28,559 nt of DNA from Treponema sp. UBA1747 (GCA_002315375.1 DCHR01000022.1:1-28559), one strand, 5' to 3'. Positions 1-7,849 are shown, counted from the first letter of the stretch. Numbers and translations: made by a program. Notes: a model not told the origin generated them from the letters alone.

Positions 1-1151
1 TCTGGTTTGCTTCCTTTTGGTTCCAGGAGGCGGTGCTGAATCAGCTGATATTTAACAGCTGGTTTAGATTCTTTTGCCAGACGGCAGAATGGTGTGTTAC
101 CACAGTGGAATCCCATGAATGTATCGTTGAGTTTGTAGTCGTAAGCGAATTTGCCTTTGATGCTTTCTTCGTACATATCAGCTGGAACAGAGTTGTTGAT
201 GTCGAGGAGTGTTACTGGAGCTCCTGTTACACATGTTCCGATGTATTCTGACAGAGCACCGAAAATATCTACTTCACATGCTACTGGGATACCTTTTGAA
301 GCAAGGCGGCTGTTTACATAACAAGGTTCGAAACCGAATGCCTCTGGGAATGCTGGCCAACATTTGTTAGCAAATACAACGTATTCACGAGCACCCTTGT
401 TTTTCTTTGCCCAGTCGAGGAGTGTAATTTCGAACTGTGCCATTCTTTCCAGCATTTCTGGGAAAGCGTCTCCACCTTCAGCTTTCATTTCTTCAATTAC
501 TTTAGCGATGCGTTCATCACCAGCGTGTGCTTTGTAAGAAACGAGAAGGTCAAGTTCTGAGTTTTCCTGAATTTCTACACCGATGTCATAAAGACCTTTG
601 ATTGGTGCGTTACATGCGAAGAAGTCCTGTGGACGTGGTCCGAATGTGATGATCTTGAGTTTTGAAAGACCAATGAGTGTGCGTGCTACAGGGATGAAAT
701 CTTTCATCATAGCAGCTACTTCTTCAGCTGTTCCTACAGGATATTCTGGCATTACAGCTTTAAGGTGGCGCAGACCCAGGTTATATGAACAGTTCAGAAC
801 ACCACAGTAAGCATCACCGCGGCCGTCGATCAGGTTGTTCTGTGTTTCTTCTGCAGCAGCAGCGTACATTACAGGACCGTCGAAGTTCTTGGCGATAAGA
901 GTTTCTGGTGTTTCAGGACCGAAGTTTCCAAGGAATACACAAAGTGCATTACATCCAGCTTTTTTAACATCAGCTACAGCTTTGAGCATGTCAGCTTCGT
1001 TTTCTACAGTTACTTTACATTCGTAAAGTTCTGATGCTTTTCCGTAAGCTTTTACGATAGCAGCTCTGCGTTTCTCTGAAAGAGAAATGATGAAACAGTC
1101 ACGGCTTACAGCAATGATACCGAGTTTTACTTTTGGTACATTTCCAATCAT
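1..1151 (-). CDS. L-fucose/L-arabinose isomerase family protein, 3' end outside window
   Basis: About 383 N-terminal residues are present; no stop is reached before the left edge. Known for the family: ketol-isomerases that interconvert an aldose and ketose (fucose/fuculose, arabinose/ribulose) using Mn2+. Seen: an N-terminal Rossmann-like opening (VKLGIIAVSRDCF), a conserved ALCVFLGNFGPE stretch, and further on CEVDIFG followed by VTLLDINN. The Glu of CEVD and the Asp of LLD lie 24 residues apart, the spacing I recall for the metal ligands Glu337 and Asp361 of E. coli FucI; the third ligand, a His, would lie in the missing part. The ATG at 1151 is preceded by a purine-rich AAAAAGGGGA. It is divergent from the GHKL-HDOD gene. 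The true sugar cannot be told from sequence; a cytosolic role in pentose or deoxyhexose catabolism is inferred. Confidence 0.85.
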   Translation of the reverse strand, partial: MIGNVPKVKLGIIAVSRDCFIISLSEKRRAAIVKAYGKASELYECKVTVENEADMLKAVADVKKAGCNALCVFLGNFGPETPETLIAKNFDGPVMYAAAAEETQNNLIDGRGDAYCGVLNCSYNLGLRHLKAVMPEYPVGTAEEVAAMMKDFIPVARTLIGLSKLKIITFGPRPQDFFACNAPIKGLYDIGVEIQENSELDLLVSYKAHAGDERIAKVIEEMKAEGGDAFPEMLERMAQFEITLLDWAKKNKGAREYVVFANKCWPAFPEAFGFEPCYVNSRLASKGIPVACEVDIFGALSEYIGTCVTGAPVTLLDINNSVPADMYEESIKGKFAYDYKLNDTFMGFHCGNTPFCRLAKESKPAVKYQLIQHRLLEPKGSKP

Positions 1152-1178
1152 GTTTTTAATCCCCTTTTTATTAAGTCT

Positions 1179-1193
1179 GTCTGTTCTACAGAC
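1179..1193. promoter_or_regulatory. 15-base perfect inverted repeat in the isomerase leader
   Basis: GTCTGT-TCT-ACAGAC, six-base arms around three bases. It lies 28 bases before the isomerase ATG and about 25 bases after the predicted transcription start. It could be an operator for a sugar-responsive repressor or a small leader hairpin; there is no T tract, so it is not a terminator. Confidence 0.4.
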
Positions 1194-1223
1194 AAAGACC
1201 CATTATTACAAGTTTATAGAAAT

Positions 1224-1251
1224 ATTTTACTACACAATTTTTAATAGTCAA
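1224..1251 (-). promoter_or_regulatory. Sigma-70-type promoter for the isomerase
   Basis: Reading on minus: -35 TTGACT (1251-1246), 16-base spacer, -10 TAAAAT (1229-1224). Predicted start near 1217, giving a leader of about 65 bases that contains the inverted repeat at 1179-1193. Confidence 0.6.
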
Positions 1252-1336
1252 ATAGGTAAAATTCCCATAGTAAAATGGTTTCTTCTTTCTACTTTAAATT
1301 TAAACTTCACCATGTTAGAATTAGAGTATTAACAAA

Positions 1337-2821
1337 ATGTTGGACGAAAATAAAAGAGCTATCGATAAAGAAAAGATTAAATCCTCTATCCGCCTGTGGC
1401 TTCCAATTTCCATCACCACATATACTCTTCCGCGTACAATGGAACTTTATATGCAGGATGTTCTTTCAACATTTCTTTCTGAATGCCACCAGGAACATAT
1501 GACATCATACCTCAGTTACTGTCTGAGCGAATTGATTGCCAATGCAAAAAAAGCAAATACAAAATGGATTTACTTTAAAGAGAAAGGTCTGAACATTGAA
1601 GATGAAGCCGACTATGACACAGGAATGAAAACCTTCAAGGAAGACACCCTTGATAATATTGATTACTGGCTTCTTACTCAGAAAAAGGAAGGCCTCTTCG
1701 TCCGCCTGGTTCTGCAGGAATACAAAGATAAAATCAAAATCGAAATCCACAATAACCGTGAGCTGACTCTTTTTGAATACAAACGTATCCATGACAAACT
1801 TGCCCGTGCACGCAAATATAGTTCTATCGATGAAGTTATGAACAAGATTCTGGATACTTCAGAAGGTGCAGGTCTTGGAATTGTTATTATCATTCTCATG
1901 CTGGAAAAAATCGGACTTACTGAAGAAAATTATCAGGTTATTTCGGAAAACGGAGAAACCATAACCAGAATAATTCTTCCGGTAAACAAAGAGTCCGATA
2001 CCGCACTGAAGGATCTTTCCGAAACCTTTGCAGATAATCTGACAACAATTCCTGTGTTCCAGACAAAGCTTGAAGAAATCGACAAGCTTCTTGATGAACC
2101 TGATATTACAATCCCGGCAATTTCTAAAAAAATCAGCAAGGATATTTCTCTTTCCCTCATTGCCTTACACTATGTAAACTCGATAATGAAAGTTCCTTGT
2201 ACATCTCTTCCAAAGGCTCTGGATATTATCGGGATGGAAACCCTGAAACTGCTTTACAGCCAGAAAAATCAGATGCTGCGTTACATCAATCCTCTGGACG
2301 ATGATTACAATCTCTGGGAACATTCAAGCCGCATTGCTTTCTATGCATACAATCTTGCAAGAAATCTTGCTTCCGAAGATTCGGTTGCATCAGAAGAAAT
2401 CTTTATTGAAGGCCTTTTCCATGATTTAGGAAGAGTTATGTTTACAACTGCCAGCCCAGAACATATGAAGGCTGTTACAGATAAACTGACTGCAGAAGGT
2501 TATCCTTATACCTCAATCAATGCATTAACAGACGGAATCAATCACGGTCATATGGGTTACTGTATTGCTAAAAAATGGAATTTCCCTGACGAACTTTGCG
2601 GAACAATTCTTTATCACCATGATCCGCTTTACGCTCCAAGAACCTTCTCAAAATCCACTGCAATAATTTACATTGCAGACATGATGAGCCGTTACCTGGA
2701 AAAAACAGTTGATTTCTATCAGATTGATAAGGGAATTCTACGCCAGTTCAACATAATTACAGAAGACAAATTCAGTAAACTGGCACGTATGGCTGAAGAA
2801 GCATTTCTGAAAACCCGCTAA
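1337..2821 (+). CDS. GHKL ATPase-like / HDOD domain fusion protein, probable signalling regulator
   Basis: 494 residues, no signal peptide or membrane segment, so cytosolic. The N-terminal half (about 15-215) looks like a histidine-kinase-type ATPase fold: an N-box SELIANAKKAN (64-74) and a G2 box SEGAGLGIVII (175-185). There is no phospho-acceptor H box, and the usual DxGxG is replaced by HNNRELT. The C-terminal half (about 240-490) is an HDOD/HD domain with H329, the pair H362-D363 (LFHDLGR), H405, H427/H428 and D448, i.e. a full set of HD-type metal ligands, although many HDOD domains have lost them. HDOD proteins act in signalling; the partner and nucleotide substrate here are unknown. 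The ribosome binding site is weak. The gene converges on the TrmH gene with 19 bases between stops and no visible terminator. Confidence 0.8.
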   Translation: MLDENKRAIDKEKIKSSIRLWLPISITTYTLPRTMELYMQDVLSTFLSECHQEHMTSYLSYCLSELIANAKKANTKWIYFKEKGLNIEDEADYDTGMKTFKEDTLDNIDYWLLTQKKEGLFVRLVLQEYKDKIKIEIHNNRELTLFEYKRIHDKLARARKYSSIDEVMNKILDTSEGAGLGIVIIILMLEKIGLTEENYQVISENGETITRIILPVNKESDTALKDLSETFADNLTTIPVFQTKLEEIDKLLDEPDITIPAISKKISKDISLSLIALHYVNSIMKVPCTSLPKALDIIGMETLKLLYSQKNQMLRYINPLDDDYNLWEHSSRIAFYAYNLARNLASEDSVASEEIFIEGLFHDLGRVMFTTASPEHMKAVTDKLTAEGYPYTSINALTDGINHGHMGYCIAKKWNFPDELCGTILYHHDPLYAPRTFSKSTAIIYIADMMSRYLEKTVDFYQIDKGILRQFNIITEDKFSKLARMAEEAFLKTR

Positions 2822-2840
2822 GGATTTTCAAAAACACTTT

Positions 2841-3662
2841 CTATTTATTCAAAAATTCAACCCACTTCTGCATCAGAATACCGAAAGCAACTCCTACATT
2901 CAGACTTGCCTTCAATCCAATCATAGGAATTGTTACGCGACCATAAGTAGCCCGTTTTAAAGCCTGTGGACTTACGCCCAGCTCTTCTGAACCGATTATG
3001 CAGATTCCTTTTTCGGGAAAATCAAAATCATCAATTGGAGTACCGCCTGTTTCCAGAGCGAAAACAGGAATATCTTCTGGAAGGTCTTCTACAGAAACAC
3101 GTTCATACCCCATAGTTTCAATACATCCCATACCGCTGCGAACTGCCCGCGGCTGTTCAGGGTCAACACAAAGAGGAGAAATGTAAACCTTCTCTGCACC
3201 CATTCCTTCTGCTGTCCTGAAAATACTTCCCAGATTGAACGGAGAACGGATATCCTCTGCGTAAACTGCAACCCCCGGATAAAACTGACGCTGACGTACG
3301 GTCCCGTCTTCTTCAACTGGATTTGCATGAGGAGCAATTACCAGATCCCATTCTGCAGGGAATGTTCCGATTATTTTCAAAAGCTGGTTGCGGCAGACAT
3401 TGCAAAGACGAAGTTCATCAAAGGGGTCTGTCCCCATTATCCTGCGGATTTCATCAGCAGCTTCCGGAGGCAGTTTTTCATCTTTCAGGAGAACCTCAGC
3501 AATTTTTTTTGTGTAGGTTTCTCTTGGCATGCTTTTAAAAGAATACTCGGTTCCCTTTTCTGCAATGCCTGCAATATCACGTTCCAATGCACCGAAAGTC
3601 AGTGCAAGTTTCCGGCGTTTCTGTCCGCCTGAGAGTTCCTGGAGTTTTGTAGGTTCAATCAT
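2841..3662 (-). CDS. TrmH/SpoU-family RNA 2'-O-methyltransferase
   Basis: 273 residues. SPOUT-class enzymes transfer a methyl from S-adenosylmethionine to a ribose 2'-OH in tRNA or rRNA, using a trefoil-knot fold. All three family motifs are present: motif 1 NLGSIFRTAEG (143-153) with its Arg149, motif 2 IIGSEELGVS (222-231), and motif 3 IPMIGLKASLNVGVAFG (245-261). An N-terminal region of about 130 residues with a CNVC pair (87-90) is longer than the plain TrmH core and may bind RNA. The exact target nucleotide cannot be read from sequence. It follows the Fe-ADH-like gene by 20 bases on the same strand, so the two are likely co-transcribed. A copy of the 13-base palindrome GGGGTCTGTCCCC (3423-3435) lies inside the coding sequence at residues 76-80. 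Confidence 0.85.
   Translation of the reverse strand: MIEPTKLQELSGGQKRRKLALTFGALERDIAGIAEKGTEYSFKSMPRETYTKKIAEVLLKDEKLPPEAADEIRRIMGTDPFDELRLCNVCRNQLLKIIGTFPAEWDLVIAPHANPVEEDGTVRQRQFYPGVAVYAEDIRSPFNLGSIFRTAEGMGAEKVYISPLCVDPEQPRAVRSGMGCIETMGYERVSVEDLPEDIPVFALETGGTPIDDFDFPEKGICIIGSEELGVSPQALKRATYGRVTIPMIGLKASLNVGVAFGILMQKWVEFLNK
3423..3435. repeat. GGGGTCTGTCCCC palindrome inside the TrmH-family gene
   Basis: Exact 13-base copy of the element also found at 11256-11268 and 11318-11330 and, reverse-complemented, at 7850-7862. Read on the coding strand it specifies Met-Gly-Thr-Asp-Pro in frame (residues 76-80). Confidence 0.6.
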
Positions 3663-3682
3663 TTTTTTGAAAGGATCCTGAT

Positions 3683-4831
3683 TTAGTAAGCGAGTTTTAC
3701 CAGATCAAACAAATCATCTGCGGTCATTGAACGTGGAAGCTTGTTTACGATTTCAATCTGGCCGGCATCTTCACAGGCAAGGGCAAGCTGGTCTACAGAA
3801 AGCTGAAGTTCCTTCAATCTTGCAGGAAGGTTTGCCTGAGCAATTCTCTGGCGGACGTTATCGGCAAGAGCATGTGCAGCTTCTTCCTGTGTCATTTCTT
3901 CATTTGCAACCTTCATTATTCGTGCAAGTTTTGCAAGCCGTTCAGCCTTAAACTGAATTGCATCTTCAATTACATAAGGGAACAGAATTGTTGCGATAAG
4001 GGATTTTGAAATCTGGTAGCGGGCGTTGATTGTCATGCTCAAAAGTGATGCAACACCAAGTGCACTGGCACCGTTAGCGATAGAGGTCATAATGCCGCCC
4101 TGTGCAAGAAGGATTTCCTGTGGAGTTGTAATTTCAAGACTTGTAGCTCCGTCCATTGCATAGCCCAGAAGTTCAACGGCTTTTTCAACAAACATATCAC
4201 TGAAGAAATTTTCTTTCTGGGAAATATAAGCTTCTACAGCCTGACATAAAATTTCAATTGTCATTGAAGCACGCTGATTTTCAGTCAAAGTAAGCATCAT
4301 GTTCGGATCTTCCAAAACCAGTTTTACGATGTTGTTCTGAATGTGAACCAGTTTCAGCTGATTGTTTCTGGAATCGATTACCGGACATTCGCTTGTAAAT
4401 ACAAAAGGAGAACGGAAAGTTGTAGGAACACAGATACAAGGCAGGGCTGCAGTATTAGGAACGGCACCGTCGATGAAATTGTACATATCATGTACTTCGT
4501 TAAAAAGAGCTGCAACCAGTCTTCCTATATTCATTGCCTTTAATCCGCCGACACAGATTACACCATGGATGTGTCCCTCTTTTGCAAGGGTAAGGGCACG
4601 CTGCAAGGTTTTGGTAGAACAACCGTCAGAAAAATCGCTGAATGTGAAGTTTTCTATTTTTCTTTCATTAAGAACAGAAATAATCTTTTCACTCTGATTT
4701 ACTTCCTGAAGAATAGGATCCATTACAACAAGGTAACGAGTACCCCATTCACGAACCAGCTGGGCCAGTCGCGATGTTACATATGATCCCATTACAACAT
4801 TTGGTGACATTCTAAAAACGAAATCTGACAT
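3683..4831 (-). CDS. Iron-containing alcohol dehydrogenase-like protein lacking the metal ligands (probable pseudoenzyme)
   Basis: 382 residues from the ATG at 4831, which has GGAG seven bases upstream; a TTG at 4843 is less likely. Length and order match group III Fe-ADHs: an N-terminal nucleotide fold with VGGLKAMNIGR (94-104) in place of GGGSxxDxAK, PTT at 136-138, then the helical C-terminal domain. Aligned by eye without gaps to the family, the four metal ligands (Asp, His, His, His of lactaldehyde reductase) fall at Glu193, Gln197, Ser262 and Lys276, with the expected spacings of 4 and 14. So the fold is kept while the metal site, and probably NAD binding, are lost. The reading frame is intact, which argues against a decaying pseudogene. 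Function unknown; a structural or sensory role is inference. It probably forms a unit with the downstream TrmH gene. Confidence 0.8.
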   Translation of the reverse strand: MSDFVFRMSPNVVMGSYVTSRLAQLVREWGTRYLVVMDPILQEVNQSEKIISVLNERKIENFTFSDFSDGCSTKTLQRALTLAKEGHIHGVICVGGLKAMNIGRLVAALFNEVHDMYNFIDGAVPNTAALPCICVPTTFRSPFVFTSECPVIDSRNNQLKLVHIQNNIVKLVLEDPNMMLTLTENQRASMTIEILCQAVEAYISQKENFFSDMFVEKAVELLGYAMDGATSLEITTPQEILLAQGGIMTSIANGASALGVASLLSMTINARYQISKSLIATILFPYVIEDAIQFKAERLAKLARIMKVANEEMTQEEAAHALADNVRQRIAQANLPARLKELQLSVDQLALACEDAGQIEIVNKLPRSMTADDLFDLVKLAY

Positions 4832-4865
4832 TTTTTTCTCCAATCTGAAAACACAAATTCTGCAT

Positions 4866-4897
4866 AAAAAAAGACGGGACTATCCCCGCCTTTTTTT
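4866..4897 (-). terminator. Rho-independent terminator after flgM
   Basis: On minus: AGGCGGGG - ATAG - TCCCGTCT followed by seven T; one G-T wobble in the stem on this strand, which is a mismatch on plus. It ends the rsmI-flgM unit. Confidence 0.8.
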
Positions 4898-4942
4898 ATA
4901 ACAAATCATTTGATTTTAACTAACTGTTACATTAATTCGATC

Positions 4943-5230
4943 TTAGAGACCGAAACTTGCCATAATGCCTTCAGCTGCTGACATAATAACAGCATTGTTT
5001 AAATAAGACGGATCCTTAAGTTTTTCTTTTACTTCTGCTACACGATCGGCACGGATATCAGGAGTCTCGTCTGCAACCTGTTTAAGGTAGTAAGCTTCAG
5101 CTCTGACTTTTGCTTCATCAGAAACACTGATTGAGTCTGATCCTGAATCAACTTTAGCAACATTATCAGCTTTTTTTGTGTTCTGAATGTTGTTTACAGG
5201 ATTAACTCCACTAAGTTTATTAATCATCAT
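4943..5230 (-). CDS. flgM: Anti-sigma-28 factor FlgM
   Basis: 95 residues, the usual size for FlgM. FlgM binds the flagellar sigma factor FliA (sigma-28) and blocks late flagellar genes until it is exported through the finished hook-basal body. Seen: a disordered, Ser/Asp-rich N-terminal half (GSDSISVSDEAK), then the conserved C-terminal sigma-binding segment with RVAEVKEKL and the SYLNNAVIMSAAEGIM end typical of the family. The N-terminal MMINKLSGVNPVN resembles spirochaete FlgMs. Two adjacent ATGs are possible starts; AGGACGAT precedes the first. It follows rsmI by 21 bases and is followed by a terminator, so it is the last gene of a two-gene unit. No separate promoter is visible. Confidence 0.9.
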   Translation of the reverse strand: MMINKLSGVNPVNNIQNTKKADNVAKVDSGSDSISVSDEAKVRAEAYYLKQVADETPDIRADRVAEVKEKLKDPSYLNNAVIMSAAEGIMASFGL

Positions 5231-5251
5231 ATCGTCCTACCCCTCTACCCT

Positions 5252-5962
5252 TTAATTATCGGCAGATTCTTCAGAAATCTGAATATTATTTTTATCACCG
5301 GCAATAAAAACTGCAAATTCACCTTTGATTGACTGGCGTCCTGCATAGTTTTCGTACAATTCCTGTGCAGAACCACTGGTAATCTCTTCGTGAAGCTTTG
5401 TCAGCTCCCGTCCCACCACTATTCGCCGATTACTATCAGTATCGGCAATATCTTTTAACAACTTTACAATTCTGAACGGAGATTCGTAAATAATTACTGC
5501 AGCCCCGGTTGCCATCAATTCCTTTACTCTGGAACGCCTTCTGCCTGGTTTGGGTGACAAAAAACCTTCCATTATGAGGGTTTTTCCTCCTGAACCTGCA
5601 GCACTGACCAAAGTGGCAAAGGCACTTGCCCCGGGAATTGGAACAATATTGAACCCGGCTTCACGGACACAGTCACAAAGAACTGCGCCAGGATCCGAAA
5701 TTCCAGGTGTTCCGGCATCTGAAGCATAAGCAACAGATTTTCCTTCGTTCAAAAGCTGAATAATCTTCTCAGAAGCCTGTTTTTCGTTCTGTGCACGGCA
5801 GGAAATAAGCGGTTTTTTGATTTCCAGATGATTCAGAAGCTGTAAAGTATGTCTTGTATCTTCACAAGCTATAAAATCTGCATTTTTGAAAGTCTCAATC
5901 GCCCGGAGTGTAATATCTCCCAGATTCCCGATAGGTGTCGCAACGATAAACAATTCAGCCAT
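5252..5962 (-). CDS. rsmI: 16S rRNA (cytidine-1402-2'-O)-methyltransferase RsmI
   Basis: 236 residues, shorter than E. coli RsmI (about 286) but complete. The enzyme methylates the 2'-OH of C1402 in the decoding centre of 16S rRNA. Family motifs in order: ATPIGNLGDIT (8-18), CEDTRHT (33-39), YASDAGTPGISDPG (79-92, S-adenosylmethionine site), PIPGASAF (108-115), YESPFR (159-164, where most members have YExPHR) and GRELTKLHEE (184-193), then KGEFAVFI. The Arg-rich PKPGRRRSR loop (137-145) fits RNA contact. There is no Shine-Dalgarno sequence before the ATG; a near-consensus promoter ends eight bases upstream, so the mRNA is probably leaderless. It heads a unit with flgM. Confidence 0.93.
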   Translation of the reverse strand: MAELFIVATPIGNLGDITLRAIETFKNADFIACEDTRHTLQLLNHLEIKKPLISCRAQNEKQASEKIIQLLNEGKSVAYASDAGTPGISDPGAVLCDCVREAGFNIVPIPGASAFATLVSAAGSGGKTLIMEGFLSPKPGRRRSRVKELMATGAAVIIYESPFRIVKLLKDIADTDSNRRIVVGRELTKLHEEITSGSAQELYENYAGRQSIKGEFAVFIAGDKNNIQISEESADN

Positions 5963-5970
5963 TAAAATAT

Positions 5971-5999
5971 AGTATACGTTCGAAGGGATAAATAGTCAA
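5971..5999 (-). promoter_or_regulatory. Near-consensus promoter of rsmI-flgM, predicted leaderless transcript
   Basis: On minus: -35 TTGACT (5999-5994), 17-base spacer, -10 TATACT (5976-5971), then eight bases to the rsmI ATG. A start six to seven bases after the -10 leaves only two or three untranslated bases. Confidence 0.75.
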
Positions 6000-6009
6000 A
6001 TGGAGATAA

Positions 6010-6043
6010 AAAAAAGCCTGTTTCGGAAGAAACAGGCTTTTTT
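6010..6043 (-). terminator. Strong, symmetric terminator after pheT
   Basis: Perfect stem with AAAAAAGCCTGTTTC on one side and GAAACAGGCTTTTTT on the other around four bases. On minus it follows the pheT stop by 15 bases. The flanking A and T runs make it able to work on both strands. Confidence 0.9.
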
Positions 6044-6058
6044 AAGCTTAATTACAGA

Positions 6059-7768
6059 TTAAAGTGCTTCAAGGTCGAGTTCACAGGCAGCACATGGAAC
6101 TGTAATTGACCAGTTTTCAAGTACCTGTGGATGAACTTCACCAAACACTCCCACTTCTTTGCCGTCTACAAGGAGGGCAGCCTGGCGGCCAGGAATGAAA
6201 CGTGGGTCATCTGATTCTTTTACTTCGTATTTGTGATCCAGGAAGTAAATGAGGGATGCAACTTCTGCAGCCAGGTTGTTGAAGTTAGCTTCAGCACCGG
6301 CGTACAGGAAACCAAGGTGATGGCGTGTTGTTGTACCTGTATTTTCATCTTCCTTAAGATATGCAACTTTACCGATTTCAAAGATTTTATGAGGGAAAAT
6401 TGCGTTTGCAGAACCACTTTCAGCTCTCAGCAGAGAAGAAATGATTTCAGGGCGGATAAACTGGTAGTTTTCGCTCATTGGGTTTGCAATTTCGATTACT
6501 TTTGAACCGTCAATAAGCATATTGTCGATATAATCCTTTTTGCTTCCAACATAGTTGAAAATCATTTCCTGGTAACCAAGACCAACCATCAGGTCACGGG
6601 TTTTGCGGCTGAACAGTGTCAGTGGTGCAAGACGACCGATTGTAAATGAGTTTGGTTTCTGTGATTTGAAGCTTGAAAGGTTCATACCAATCATAACATC
6701 TTCGATAATATCTACTTCATGGAGGAAGTCATTGCGGTAAGGTGCAGGCCAGAGTGTGATTTCTTCACCTGAAACTTCAACTTTGCTTCCCATACGTGTA
6801 AGAGCATCAACAACAGTTGGCATATCCAGTTCAGAACCCAGAAGCTTATTTACTGCAGCAAGTGTTGTTTTTGTTGAAGGCTGGAAGTAGTAAGGAACAA
6901 CGATATCTTTTCCAAGACCTGTATCATAAGGGTGTTTACAAAGAATAGGTTTGATTTCGTATCCCTGATCAGCGAAGTCACAGGCAACGATATTTGCTGA
7001 AAGAATCAGGTTTTCGATATTGTCACCAGTAAGTTCAACCATAAGGTCTTTGTCACCAACCTGTACAGCACCAAGAGTTGCCGAGTTGATGATTGGAGCC
7101 ATAGAAAGAACTTCACCTTTTGCATCGCTGAGGAGTGGGAATTGCTTCATATCCTGAAGAATCCATCCGAAATCCTTTCCTTTTGGATGATCTGTAAGAA
7201 TCTGACGACAAGTCATTGGTTCTGTACACTGAAGTGGAACAAATGAAGTCTTGTCAGGGTCTACAGCGTGATATTCAACAGGGAATTCAACCTGATCAAT
7301 ACGGTAAATACCCATAGAAATTGATTTGCGTTTGCGTCCGAAGTTCCAAGCCAGTTTTTCCTGTGTCTGGATAATATCTTTAAGCATCGGGTCGTCGATT
7401 GGTTTTCCGGCGATCATGAAAGCAACCATGTATGGACGAACATCTTTAAGTTCAGGGTCAACGTTTACAACGCGGTTTCCACAATCCAGGAGTTTGCCTT
7501 CGCGGCTAAGGAATGCATCATAATCAGCAGTTTTTCCGCCTGCATGAATGCGGAGCTGACGTGCAACACCGTTTGTAGACCACAGGTCAGGACGGTTTGT
7601 ATCATTAAGTTCGATTTTTACCACGCGGTCAGCTTCCGGCATAGACATATCCGGTTTTTCATCAAGTTCAGCTTTTGCGCAAGGCAGAAGATCTTCGAGT
7701 GTATCGTAGTCGTATTTCTTTCCAAGACTCTGGAAAAAAAGGTTTTCATTACATTCAATTTTTGGCAT
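6059..7768 (-). CDS. pheT: Phenylalanine--tRNA ligase beta subunit, archaeal/spirochaete type
   Basis: 569 residues, the short archaeal/eukaryote-like form rather than the usual bacterial form of about 800. It partners PheS in the alpha2-beta2 enzyme that charges tRNA-Phe. Seen: an N-terminal part with the typical NDTNRPDLWSTNGVARQL (55-72); a B3/4 editing-like region with FGRKRKSISMGIYRID; a B5 region ending in PAPYRNDFLHEVDIIEDV, the usual RxDxxxxxDxxEE-like hinge; and a catalytic-like core with GLGYQEMIFNYV, NPMSENYQFIRP and HKIFEIGKV, ending in FGEVHPQVLENW. The N-terminal EMAP-like tRNA-binding domain of bacterial PheT is absent. pheS is not next to it in this window. A TATAAT at 7788-7783 lies 14 bases before the ATG, with AAAGGG as a possible ribosome binding site. 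Confidence 0.95.
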   Translation of the reverse strand: MPKIECNENLFFQSLGKKYDYDTLEDLLPCAKAELDEKPDMSMPEADRVVKIELNDTNRPDLWSTNGVARQLRIHAGGKTADYDAFLSREGKLLDCGNRVVNVDPELKDVRPYMVAFMIAGKPIDDPMLKDIIQTQEKLAWNFGRKRKSISMGIYRIDQVEFPVEYHAVDPDKTSFVPLQCTEPMTCRQILTDHPKGKDFGWILQDMKQFPLLSDAKGEVLSMAPIINSATLGAVQVGDKDLMVELTGDNIENLILSANIVACDFADQGYEIKPILCKHPYDTGLGKDIVVPYYFQPSTKTTLAAVNKLLGSELDMPTVVDALTRMGSKVEVSGEEITLWPAPYRNDFLHEVDIIEDVMIGMNLSSFKSQKPNSFTIGRLAPLTLFSRKTRDLMVGLGYQEMIFNYVGSKKDYIDNMLIDGSKVIEIANPMSENYQFIRPEIISSLLRAESGSANAIFPHKIFEIGKVAYLKEDENTGTTTRHHLGFLYAGAEANFNNLAAEVASLIYFLDHKYEVKESDDPRFIPGRQAALLVDGKEVGVFGEVHPQVLENWSITVPCAACELDLEAL

Positions 7769-7849
7769 AGTTTTACCCTTTAATTATAAAATGAATACAT
7801 CATTATATAGTAAAAAGCGGTCTAATTTCTAGTATGACAGCGAGAAAAT

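Noticed and set aside
3683..4831. Calling the Fe-ADH-like gene a pseudogene
   Set aside because: Full length, open frame, normal codon use and a good ribosome site; only the ligands differ, so a functional non-enzyme is more likely.
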